A stretch of DNA of 64,000 bases from Ornithinimicrobium cerasi (GTDB taxonomy: Bacteria; Actinomycetota; Actinomycetes; Actinomycetales; Dermatophilaceae). Under the pieces are notes generated by a model. The model ran no database searches and was not told the DNA's origin. It was given only the letters and a program-made list of their open reading frames with translations. This document shows, piece after piece, positions 9,864-17,284 of this stretch; position 1 is the first letter of the stretch, and each line of letters opens with the position of its first letter. The translations under genes were made by a program, and so were the position numbers. The stretch lies in the NCBI RefSeq assembly GCF_003702705.1, contig NZ_QZMN01000010.1:85699-149698 (forward strand), read 5' to 3'.

Positions 9864-12242
9864 ATGGGTGCACGGACGAGGGCGGTCGTTGCGGCACTGG
9901 CGGCGCTGGCGCTCGCGGGCGGCCCGCTGCCCGCTCAGGGCTCGCCGGGAGCGGACGAGGGGCCTGCGCCGCGCACGATCAAGGAGGCGGTCGCCGACGA
10001 CCTCGGGATCACCATGACGGAGTTCGTCGAGGCGGGGGCGGCGGCCGAGCTCGCGGCCCCGCGACTGGGGCTGGAGGGTGACCGGACCGTTGGCACCGTC
10101 GGTCCACCGCCCCTCGCGCTCCTCACCGACGACGGCGTCGAGATCCTGGAGAGCGGTGCGGGGGAGGGCGCCCACGGCGCGTTCGCCGACCTGGAGGAGC
10201 TGCGCGGGCGTTACCTCGCCGACGTCGGTCCGGACGGCCTGACCGGTCTGGCCTACACCCTGAACGGCTACGAGGTCCTGGTCACGGACCCGGACGAGGC
10301 CCGGGAGCGAGGGCGCACGGACCCGTCCTCCCCGGTGCGCTCACCGAGGCAGTGGGCCGCCGAGCACCCCGGGGTCACCGTCGTCGGGACCACCGGCCCG
10401 CGGGCCGGGGCGACCCTCCGCGGTGGCGCGCCCATCTCCTTCGGGTCCTCGGCCTGCACGCACGGGTTCAACGGCTACTACAACAGGGCCCAGGTCGGTC
10501 TCGCCGCGGGACACTGCGCCCACGGGGGCGGGAGCGCGGTCTGGGCCGGTTCGACCCGGGTCGGCACCGTCACCTGGTTCCAGTTCGGGGCGCCGGGGTC
10601 GGCCCTGGAGTCCTACGGCACGGACCTGACGACCTACAGCCAGGGGTCCGCCTTCACCTACCCGCCGTCGGTGACCGCAGGCTCGAGCAGCGTGACGATC
10701 ACCGGCCGTGCCCCGGCCGTCCTGGGTCTGCCGGTCTGCAAGATGGGCCGTCAGACCGGCTGGACGTGCAGCACCGTGAACAGGATCGGCTGGCAGTGGA
10801 TCGGCGACGGCTCGGGCGACATCTCCCGGCCCAAGCGGTGGGTCTGGTCCCTCTTCGCCGACCTCCGGGTCATCCCCGGTGACTCCGGGGGTCCCTGGGT
10901 GGCCGGCAACAAGGCGGTCGGCGTCACCTCCTCCTACGACTGGTACGCCGACGGCCGGCCCTACTCCACCGCCGCCCTCCTCACCTCGCTCGACGACTAC
11001 CGTCCCGGTGCCCAGGTGAAGGTCTGGCTGGGCAGCCCGTCGGTGGGTGGCGTCGAGAAGGTCGACGCCACCACGGCGCTGGCCCGGTGGGCCAGGGGCC
11101 GCGTGGTCAGCGGCACCCTCAGCAGGCCGTCGGGCGACTCGATCTCGCCGGGCACGGTGATGGACGTCGTCGTGGACGGCACCCGGGTGGCCTCGCCGTC
11201 GGTGGCGGCCGACGGCACGTTCAGCTTCTCCTACCCCGGCTCGGACGCCACGGCCCACACCGTCACCATCCAGGCACGCCAGGGGGACTCCCGCGGGAGC
11301 GTGCTCCGGGTCCTCGACGAACCGGCAGGGTCCGCGCCGAAGGTGGTCCGCCACGCCGGCGCCAACCGCTACGCGACCGCCGCGACCGTCGCGAGGACCT
11401 TCTACGCGCCGGGGGTGGACACCGTCTACGTCGCCTCGGGCCAGGACTTCGCCGACGCGCTGTCGGGGGGCGCCCGGGCGGGGTCCGACGGGGTGCCCGT
11501 CGTCCTCACGCCGGCCACCGGGCTGCACACCGCCACGCGGGACGCGCTCACCCATCTCGCCCCGCGCCGCATCGTCGTGCTCGGGGGGACGGTCGCGGTC
11601 TCGGGCGCGGTGGAGAGGGAGCTGCGCACCTACGCCCCCGTCGTGGAGCGGGTCGAGGGCCTGGACCGCTACCACGTCTCCGCCGCGGTCTCCCGGACCT
11701 ACCCGGCCGGCCAGAGCACGGTCTTCGTGGTCAGCGGGCAGGCCTTCCCGGACGCCCTGGGCGCCTCGGCGCAGGCGGGGTCCCTCGGCGTCCCGCTCGT
11801 GCTGACCCGGTCCACGAGCCTGCCTGCGGTCGTGGCCACCGAGCTCGCGCGCCTGCGCCCCGCCGAGATCGTCGTCGTGGGCGGCACCGTGGCCGTGAAC
11901 GGGGACGTGGAGGCGGCGCTGCGGGCCTACGCCCCGAAGGTCACCCGCATCGCCGGCAGGGACCGCTACATCGTCTCGGCCCTGCTCGCCCAGAGGTATG
12001 CCGTGCCCGCCCAGGAGGCGTGGGTGGCCCGCGGGACCGACTTCCCGGACGCGCTCGCGGCCGCGCCCGTCGCGGCCCGGGAGGGCGCACCCGTCGTGCT
12101 GACGCGACCGACCGGGCTCCCGGCGGTGGTGGGGACCGCGCTGGAGCAGGTCCGGGCGCCGGTGGTCCGCATCGCCGGCGGGACCGTGTCGGTGGACCAG
12201 GTCGTGGAGCGCGACCTGAGGTGGCTGACGTACCCGTTGTGA
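9864..12242 (+). CDS. Secreted trypsin-like serine protease with three C-terminal CWB2 repeats
   Basis: The predicted exoprotease of 792 residues starts with a signal peptide (residues 1-26, cleavage near PAQGSPGA). A roughly 150-residue propeptide-like region follows, then a chymotrypsin-fold domain with His217 (AAGHC), Asp254 (SYGTDLTTY) and Ser341 (GDSGGPW), the complete S1 triad arrangement of streptogrisin-like enzymes. A short beta-sandwich-like linker (about 395-490) leads to three cell-wall-binding type 2 repeats (about 492-590, 590-690 and 690-790), each with an NRYATA/DRYHVS-like start and a VVLGGTVAVS-like core. CWB2 domains anchor proteins non-covalently to wall polymers, so the enzyme probably stays at the surface. 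Monocistronic. Confidence 0.92.
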   Translation: MGARTRAVVAALAALALAGGPLPAQGSPGADEGPAPRTIKEAVADDLGITMTEFVEAGAAAELAAPRLGLEGDRTVGTVGPPPLALLTDDGVEILESGAGEGAHGAFADLEELRGRYLADVGPDGLTGLAYTLNGYEVLVTDPDEARERGRTDPSSPVRSPRQWAAEHPGVTVVGTTGPRAGATLRGGAPISFGSSACTHGFNGYYNRAQVGLAAGHCAHGGGSAVWAGSTRVGTVTWFQFGAPGSALESYGTDLTTYSQGSAFTYPPSVTAGSSSVTITGRAPAVLGLPVCKMGRQTGWTCSTVNRIGWQWIGDGSGDISRPKRWVWSLFADLRVIPGDSGGPWVAGNKAVGVTSSYDWYADGRPYSTAALLTSLDDYRPGAQVKVWLGSPSVGGVEKVDATTALARWARGRVVSGTLSRPSGDSISPGTVMDVVVDGTRVASPSVAADGTFSFSYPGSDATAHTVTIQARQGDSRGSVLRVLDEPAGSAPKVVRHAGANRYATAATVARTFYAPGVDTVYVASGQDFADALSGGARAGSDGVPVVLTPATGLHTATRDALTHLAPRRIVVLGGTVAVSGAVERELRTYAPVVERVEGLDRYHVSAAVSRTYPAGQSTVFVVSGQAFPDALGASAQAGSLGVPLVLTRSTSLPAVVATELARLRPAEIVVVGGTVAVNGDVEAALRAYAPKVTRIAGRDRYIVSALLAQRYAVPAQEAWVARGTDFPDALAAAPVAAREGAPVVLTRPTGLPAVVGTALEQVRAPVVRIAGGTVSVDQVVERDLRWLTYPL

Positions 12243-12302
12243 CCCGCCACCTCGGGTGAGTCGCACGTCACAGCCCCCTGCTGGTGTGGATCGGAGGATT
12301 TG

Positions 12303-12321
12303 TTACTACGCTAAATAGTGG
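12303..12321. promoter_or_regulatory. Candidate dyad operator upstream of cueP
   Basis: An AT-rich island in GC-rich DNA holds TACTAC (12304-12309) and ATAGTG (12315-12320), an imperfect inverted repeat. The left half matches the TACTAC half-site of BlaI/CopY-type operators exactly; the right half and the spacing deviate. It lies 32 bp before the cueP start codon, where a metal-responsive repressor could act. No CsoR-type box was seen. Confidence 0.35.
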
Positions 12322-12352
12322 AATTGCCGCCGGCCCACCTTGAGGAAGCACC

Positions 12353-12970
12353 ATGCACCGTCGTCCCGCCGCCCTGCTCGCCGTCGCCGCCCTCGCCGTG
12401 GGGTTGAGCGGCTGCACCACCGAGGAGCCGACCCCTGCCGCCACCGCCTCGACCCAGGCGACGCCGGCGGCCGACGAGCAGCAGCTCCCGGACGACCTCA
12501 CCAGCGCGCTCGCGGGCTTCGGCGTGGACGCTGCCGACATGCGTTCCGCCATCACCGAGCTGGACCAGGTCGACCAGGAGCGCCCGCTCGACGTCCAGGC
12601 GTCGGTCCGCGCCCACGAGGTGGTCTTCACGGGTGCCTCCGGCGAGGTCTCCATGCCGATCGAGGGCGAGGAGATGTACGTCTCGATCGCCCCCTACGTC
12701 GACCAGACCCACGAGTGCTACTACCACGCCCTCGGTGGTTGCCAGGGCGAGATGACCGGGGAGGACGTCCACGTGACGATCACCGCCGAGGACGGCACGG
12801 TGCTGGTCGACGAGGACGTGACGACCTACGCCAACGGGTTCGTCGGGTTCTGGCTGCCGCGGGACGTCACGGGCACGGTGGCGGTGACCGCGGGTGACCT
12901 CACCGGGGAGACGCCCTTCGACACCACCGACGAGGGCCCCACCTGCATCACCACGCTCCAGCTGGCCTGA
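12353..12970 (+). CDS. cueP: CueP-family copper-binding lipoprotein
   Basis: A 205-residue exported lipoprotein: signal peptide with lipobox LSGC, lipidated Cys21, then a Thr/Ala-rich linker. The globular part carries CueP hallmarks: YVDQTHECYYHALGGCQGE, DVHVTITAEDGTVLVDE, TYANGFVGFWLPRD and a final PTCITTLQLA. Three Cys in the mature domain (two in ECYYHALGGC, one in PTCIT) are the likely copper ligands. Salmonella CueP stores periplasmic copper and supplies superoxide dismutase; in this Gram-positive the protein would sit on the outer face of the membrane. The start is supported by GAGGA about 7 nt upstream. It stands alone. Confidence 0.85.
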   Translation: MHRRPAALLAVAALAVGLSGCTTEEPTPAATASTQATPAADEQQLPDDLTSALAGFGVDAADMRSAITELDQVDQERPLDVQASVRAHEVVFTGASGEVSMPIEGEEMYVSIAPYVDQTHECYYHALGGCQGEMTGEDVHVTITAEDGTVLVDEDVTTYANGFVGFWLPRDVTGTVAVTAGDLTGETPFDTTDEGPTCITTLQLA

Positions 12971-12994
12971 CGGTCACCGGTCCCGCCCGGGACG

Positions 12995-14323
12995 TCAGAC
13001 CTCGGTGAGCAGGGTCGCCGGCTCCTCCACGCAGTCGGCGACGAACCGCAGGAACCCGCCGGCGGTGCCGCCGTCGCACACGCGGTGGTCGAAGGTGAAC
13101 GAGAGCTGGGTCACCTTGCGCACCCGCAGCCTGCCCTTGTGCACCCACGGCTTGTCGACGATGCGACCGACCCCGAGCATCCCCGTCTCGGGGTGGTTGA
13201 TGATCGGGGTGGAGCCGTCCACGCCGTGGACGCCGTAGTTGTTCAGGGTGAACGTCCCCCCGCTCATCTGGGCCGGCGACAGGCTGCCCTCCCGCGCGGC
13301 CGAGGTCAGCTCCCGCAGGGCGGCCGCCAGCTCCGGGGTGGACATCTCCGAGGCCCCGTGGACCACGGGCACGACGAGGCCGCGCGGGCTCTGCGCCGCG
13401 AAGCCCAGGTTGACCCTCCCGTGGTGCACGACCTCACCGGCGTCCAGGTCGACCGAGGAGTTCAGCGCGGGATACCTCCGGAGCCCGGCGACGACGATCC
13501 TGGCCAGGAGCGGCAGCACGCCGATCCCGGCGTCCGGCCGGGCCTGCTTCAGCGCGTCCTTGGTCCGCATCAGGCGCGTCGCGTCGACGTCCACCCAGGT
13601 CGTGGCGTCCGGGATCTCGCGGCGGGACCTGCTCAGCCGCTCGACCATCACCTTGCTCACGCCCTGGATGGGCACCCGGACGTCGCCGGCACCGCCAGCA
13701 CGGTATGCCGTCCCGTCCGGGGTGCCGGACCCACCGGACCGCTCCTGGCGGGCCGCCTCCAGGTCCGCCCGGCGGACCACCCCGGTCGGACCAGGCTGCA
13801 CGCTCGTCAGGTCTATCCCCCACTCGCTCGCCAGCCTGCGCACGAGGGGGGAGATCACGCGGACCGCCGCCCTGCCGGCGACGGACGGCGGGCCCGGTGG
13901 CGCGGGCGTCTGCGCAGCGGCCGCCCCACCTCGTCGACCCCCACGGCGACGCCGCTCGGGGCCGGCGCCCGCGCCATACCCGATGAGCGGTCGCTCGGGG
14001 GAGTCCTGCGCGCCGGGGTCCCCCTGAGGGACCTGGGCTCCGGCCCGCTCCTCGGAGCGGTATTGCTCGCCCGCCGCGTCGCCGCCGGCGATGGTGATGA
14101 GCGGGGAGCCGACGGCCAGGACGGTGCCCGGCTCGGCGTGCAGCTCGGCGACCGCGCCGGCGTAGGGGCAGGGGACGTCCACCGACGCCTTCGCCGTCTC
14201 GACGGTGACGACCTCCTGGTCCACACCCACCTCGTCCCCGACGACCACGTGCCAGGCGACGACCTCGGCCTCGGTCAGGCCCTCACCGAGGTCGGGCAGG
14301 CGGAAGACCTGCGCCGTGCTCAC
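12995..14323 (-). CDS. bkdC: 2-oxoacid dehydrogenase E2 (dihydrolipoyl acyltransferase)
   Basis: E2 core of a 2-oxoacid dehydrogenase complex, 442 residues. Residues 1-80 form one lipoyl domain with the lipoylated Lys45 in ETAKASVDV. A long Gly/Ala/Pro-rich linker follows, then a peripheral subunit-binding domain (ISPLVRRLASEWGIDL) and a catalytic acyltransferase domain ending in FTFDHRVCDGG, which holds the catalytic His. The GTG start overlaps the E1-beta stop (GTGA). With only one lipoyl domain and an Lrp regulator nearby it is best read as the branched-chain complex, although pyruvate is not excluded. No E3 gene is present in the window. Confidence 0.9.
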   Translation of the reverse strand: MSTAQVFRLPDLGEGLTEAEVVAWHVVVGDEVGVDQEVVTVETAKASVDVPCPYAGAVAELHAEPGTVLAVGSPLITIAGGDAAGEQYRSEERAGAQVPQGDPGAQDSPERPLIGYGAGAGPERRRRGGRRGGAAAAQTPAPPGPPSVAGRAAVRVISPLVRRLASEWGIDLTSVQPGPTGVVRRADLEAARQERSGGSGTPDGTAYRAGGAGDVRVPIQGVSKVMVERLSRSRREIPDATTWVDVDATRLMRTKDALKQARPDAGIGVLPLLARIVVAGLRRYPALNSSVDLDAGEVVHHGRVNLGFAAQSPRGLVVPVVHGASEMSTPELAAALRELTSAAREGSLSPAQMSGGTFTLNNYGVHGVDGSTPIINHPETGMLGVGRIVDKPWVHKGRLRVRKVTQLSFTFDHRVCDGGTAGGFLRFVADCVEEPATLLTEV

Positions 14324-15351
14324 GCGGGCACCCCCTGCGCGCCGGCGGTGGCATGCGTGAGGTCGGGTTCGTCGTCCCACTGGAGGCGGGCGATCGTGTC
14401 GAGGATCCGGTCGACCCCGGGCAGGTGGGTGTGCTCGAGGATCGGTGGGGGATAGGGGATGTCGAGACCGCTGACCCGGAGCACGGGGGCGGCGAGCGAG
14501 TGGAAGCACCGCTCGGACACGCGGGCCGCGATCTCCGCGCCCATCCCGCCGAAGCCCTGCGCCTCGGCGAGCACGACGGCCCGCCCGGTCCTGCGGACCG
14601 ACGCGGCGACGGTCTCGTCGTCGAACGGCACCAGCGAGCGCAGGTCGATCACCTCGACGCTCCAGTCCTCCTCCGCCGCAGCGACTTCCGCGGCCTTGAG
14701 GGCGTTCGGGACCTGCGGGCCGTAGGTGATGAGGGTGACGTCCGTGCCCTCCCGGCGCACCACGGCGCGCCCGATCGGCTCGGTCCGGGCCGGGAGCTCG
14801 AGCTCGGCCTTGGACCAGTAGAGCGACTTCGGCTCCAGGAAGATCACCGGGTCCGGGGACGCGATCGCCTCGCGGAGCAGGCTGTAGGCGTCCGCGGGCG
14901 TCGACGGGGTCACCACGTGCAGGCCGGGCGTGTGGACGTAGTAGCCCTCGGAGGAGTCGCAGTGGTGCTCGACCCCGCCGATGCCGCCGGCGTAGGGGTA
15001 GCGGATGACCATCGGCAGGGTCAGCCGTCCGCGCGTGCGGTTGCGCATCTTGGCCACGTGCGAGACGACCTGCTCGAACGCCGGGTAGCCGAAGGCGTCG
15101 AACTGCATCTCGATCACCGGCCGGAACCCCTGCGTGCACAGCCCCACCGCGAACCCGGCGATGCCGGCCTCGGCGAGCGGGGTGTCGAAGCAGCGGTCCT
15201 CGCCGAAGTCCCTCGTCAGCCCGTCGGTGATCCGGAAGACGCCACCGAGGGCCCCGACGTCCTCGCCGAGCACCAGCACCGACTCGTCCTCGCGGAGCGA
15301 GTCGCGCAGCGCGGCGTTGAGGGCCTGGGCGTAGGTCGTGGGCTGGCTCAT
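14320..15351 (-). CDS. bkdB: 2-oxoacid dehydrogenase E1 beta subunit
   Basis: The beta chain (343 residues) of the thiamine-diphosphate E1 component, which decarboxylates branched-chain 2-oxoacids. Diagnostic stretches are VLVLGEDVGALGGVFR, FDTPLAEAGIAGFAVG, PYAGGIGGVEHHCDSSEGYY and LEPKSLYWSKAEL. The transketolase C-terminal domain includes EVIDLRSLVPFD and VLAEAQGFGGMGAEI. The ATG overlaps the E1-alpha stop (ATGA), and the gene's own stop overlaps the E2 start, so all three subunits are translationally coupled. Confidence 0.93.
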   Translation of the reverse strand: MSQPTTYAQALNAALRDSLREDESVLVLGEDVGALGGVFRITDGLTRDFGEDRCFDTPLAEAGIAGFAVGLCTQGFRPVIEMQFDAFGYPAFEQVVSHVAKMRNRTRGRLTLPMVIRYPYAGGIGGVEHHCDSSEGYYVHTPGLHVVTPSTPADAYSLLREAIASPDPVIFLEPKSLYWSKAELELPARTEPIGRAVVRREGTDVTLITYGPQVPNALKAAEVAAAEEDWSVEVIDLRSLVPFDDETVAASVRRTGRAVVLAEAQGFGGMGAEIAARVSERCFHSLAAPVLRVSGLDIPYPPPILEHTHLPGVDRILDTIARLQWDDEPDLTHATAGAQGVPA

Positions 15352-16499
15352 CGCGCCGTCTCCTTCGTGGTCGAGGGCGTCCCGGACGCCCCGGCCGTCG
15401 ACGCCGTGGCGGCGATCTCCTGCCGGACCATCTCCGCCTGCTCGCGCAGCTGCGGCGTCGGCTCGGCGTACACGTGCGCGAACAGCTCCATCGGGTCGAC
15501 GACCGGCTCGGCGTTCATCCGGGTGCGCAGGTCGGCGGCGAGGTCCTCGGCCTCCACCCGCACCTCCTCGACCCGGGTGTCGTCCAGCACGCCCTGGCCG
15601 ACGAGGTAGGCCTGCAGGCGCACGACGGGGTCCTGCCCCGTCCAGCCGTCGACCTCCTCGGGGGTGCGGTAGCGGGTCGCGTCGTCGGCGTTGGTGTGCG
15701 CCTCCATGCGGTAGGTGTGGGCCTCGATCAGGACGGGGCCGTGGCCCTCGCGGGCGTGCCGGTATGCCGCGCGCGTCACCGCGAGCACGGCGGCGGGGTC
15801 GTTCCCGTCGACCTGCTCGCTCCGCACGCCGTAGCCGATCCCCTTGTAGGCCAGCGCCGGTGCCTTGGTCTGCTTGGCGAGAGGGACGGAGATGGCGTAC
15901 TTGTTGTTCTGCACGAGGTAGACGACCGGGGCCGTGTAGACCCCGGCGAAGTTCAGGCCCTCGTGGAAGTCGCCCTCGGAGGTCGCGCCGTCGCCGACGA
16001 GGCACAGCGCGATGCCGCCGGTCTTCCTGCGGCGCATGCCGTCCGCGGCGCCGGCGGCGTGCACGGCCTGCGTCGCCAGAGGAGTGCACTGGGCGGCCGT
16101 CCGGGTGGCGACGGGGTCGTAGCCGCAGTGCCAGTCGCCGCGCAGCAGGGTCAGCACCTCGACGGGGTCGATGCCCCTGGTGACGAGGGCCATCGAGTCG
16201 CGGTAGGTGGGGAAGAGCCAGTCCTGCTCCTCGAGGGCCAGGACCGGGGCGACCTGGCAGGCGTCCTGCCCGCGGGAGCTGGGGTAGACGGCGAGGCGTC
16301 CCTGCTTCGTCAACGCGGTGGCCTGGGCGTCGAAGCGCCGGCCCAGGACCATGCCGCGCCAGACGGCGAGCAGGTCGTCGGTGCCGGGCAGCTCGTAGCC
16401 GCGCTCGGTCATCTCGGGGGTGGGTGCGGCGCGGGAGCCGTCGGGCTCCAGGAACCGCACGGGCTGCGGGCAGGGCAGCAGCGTGCTGATGTCGCTCAT
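15348..16499 (-). CDS. bkdA: 2-oxoacid dehydrogenase E1 alpha subunit
   Basis: The alpha chain (383 residues) of the heterotetrameric E1. The thiamine diphosphate motif is clear (GDGATSEGDFHEG ending in VQNNKYAISVP), as is SRGQDACQVAPVLALEEQDW near the N-terminus. The start chosen is the ATG at 16499 because GGAGGA lies 7-8 nt upstream; a GTG at 16514 falls inside that ribosome binding site. It is the first gene of the operon, divergent from an Lrp/AsnC regulator across 101 bp. Confidence 0.93.
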   Translation of the reverse strand: MSDISTLLPCPQPVRFLEPDGSRAAPTPEMTERGYELPGTDDLLAVWRGMVLGRRFDAQATALTKQGRLAVYPSSRGQDACQVAPVLALEEQDWLFPTYRDSMALVTRGIDPVEVLTLLRGDWHCGYDPVATRTAAQCTPLATQAVHAAGAADGMRRRKTGGIALCLVGDGATSEGDFHEGLNFAGVYTAPVVYLVQNNKYAISVPLAKQTKAPALAYKGIGYGVRSEQVDGNDPAAVLAVTRAAYRHAREGHGPVLIEAHTYRMEAHTNADDATRYRTPEEVDGWTGQDPVVRLQAYLVGQGVLDDTRVEEVRVEAEDLAADLRTRMNAEPVVDPMELFAHVYAEPTPQLREQAEMVRQEIAATASTAGASGTPSTTKETAR

Positions 16500-16600
16500 C
16501 GTCGAGTCCTCCACAGACGTTCGTTCGTCCTATCGTCGCGCACCCGAGACGTCGTCCCCTCCCTCAGTCGGGAGGTCAAGACGTCTGGCACGATCAGGGG
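16500..16600. promoter_or_regulatory. Divergent bkd/lrp control region with three phased AGACGT sites
   Basis: AGACGT occurs at 16515-16520, 16547-16552 and 16579-16584, exactly 32 bp apart, close to three helical turns. The third copy extends to the palindrome AGACGTCT. Such phasing suits an Lrp/AsnC octamer that wraps DNA, and the neighbouring regulator is the obvious candidate ligand. No sharp -10 box was assigned to either gene. Confidence 0.55.
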
Positions 16601-17095
16601 ATGGATGAGAGCAGATCGTCCGGGCAGCCACCCCTCATCGGGTCACCGTCGAGACACGCGGCGCACCTCGACGACACCGACCGCCAGATCGTCGGCGCCC
16701 TCCGCCTGGACGGCCGGCTCTCCGTGCGCGCCCTGGCGGAGCAGGTGCACATCTCGCGGGCCAACGCCTACGCCCGCCTCGAGCGCCTCCAGCGGGACGG
16801 CGTCATCACCGGCTTCACCGCGACGGTGGACCCGGACCGGATGGGTCTGGCGACCTCGGCGTTCGTGTCGGTGAGCATCGAGCAGGACAGCTGGCGTCGC
16901 GTCGCCCAGGCGCTCTCGGACCTCCCCGGCGTGGAGCGCATCGCGCTCGTCGGCGCCGAGTTCGACATCCTCGTCCAGGTGCGGGCGCACGACAACCACG
17001 AGCTGCGCGACGTGGTCCTGGAGCAGATCCAGGCGGTGCCCGGCGTCCGCGCGACGCGGACCTGGCTGATCTTCGACGAGTGGACCACAGGGTGA
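16601..17095 (+). CDS. Lrp/AsnC-family transcriptional regulator, likely of the bkd operon
   Basis: A 164-residue feast/famine regulator. After a 20-residue variable N-terminus there is a winged helix-turn-helix (LDDTDRQIVGALRLDGRLS through ARLERLQRDGVITGF). An AsnC ligand-binding domain follows (about residues 85-155) with the usual core GVERIALVGAEFDILVQV. Position and orientation, back-to-back with bkdA, match known BkdR-type regulators that sense branched-chain amino acids or their oxoacids. That role is inference from synteny. The three evenly spaced sites in the shared promoter region support autoregulation. Confidence 0.88.
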   Translation: MDESRSSGQPPLIGSPSRHAAHLDDTDRQIVGALRLDGRLSVRALAEQVHISRANAYARLERLQRDGVITGFTATVDPDRMGLATSAFVSVSIEQDSWRRVAQALSDLPGVERIALVGAEFDILVQVRAHDNHELRDVVLEQIQAVPGVRATRTWLIFDEWTTG

Positions 17096-17131
17096 CCCAT
17101 GCGCTCCGGGGACGTGACAGTGGTTCACCGC

Positions 17132-17247
17132 CCGACCCAGTCGACTCATTGGTCCGCGGGGTGAACCAGCAGACTCATCGGCTCCGAGGATGAACCATCA
17201 GACTCAGTGGATCTGAGGGTGAACCAGTCGACCCATTGGGTCATGCG
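17132..17247. repeat. Four tandem imperfect 29-bp repeats between convergent genes
   Basis: Four contiguous units begin at 17132, 17161, 17190 and 17219. They share a core close to GAACCAGTCGACTCATTGG and a variable GC-rich tail. There are no spacers, so this is not a CRISPR array. It sits between the 3' ends of the Lrp gene and the LigD-like gene. No clear terminator with a T-run is visible in the gap. Confidence 0.7.
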
Positions 17248-17284
17248 CGGGACCAGTGTCACGTGGTCCGGGGGCATCCGTGCC

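Noticed and set aside
17132-17247. Possible CRISPR array
   Set aside because: The 29-bp repeats are directly adjacent with no unique spacers, units are diverged and no cas gene is present.
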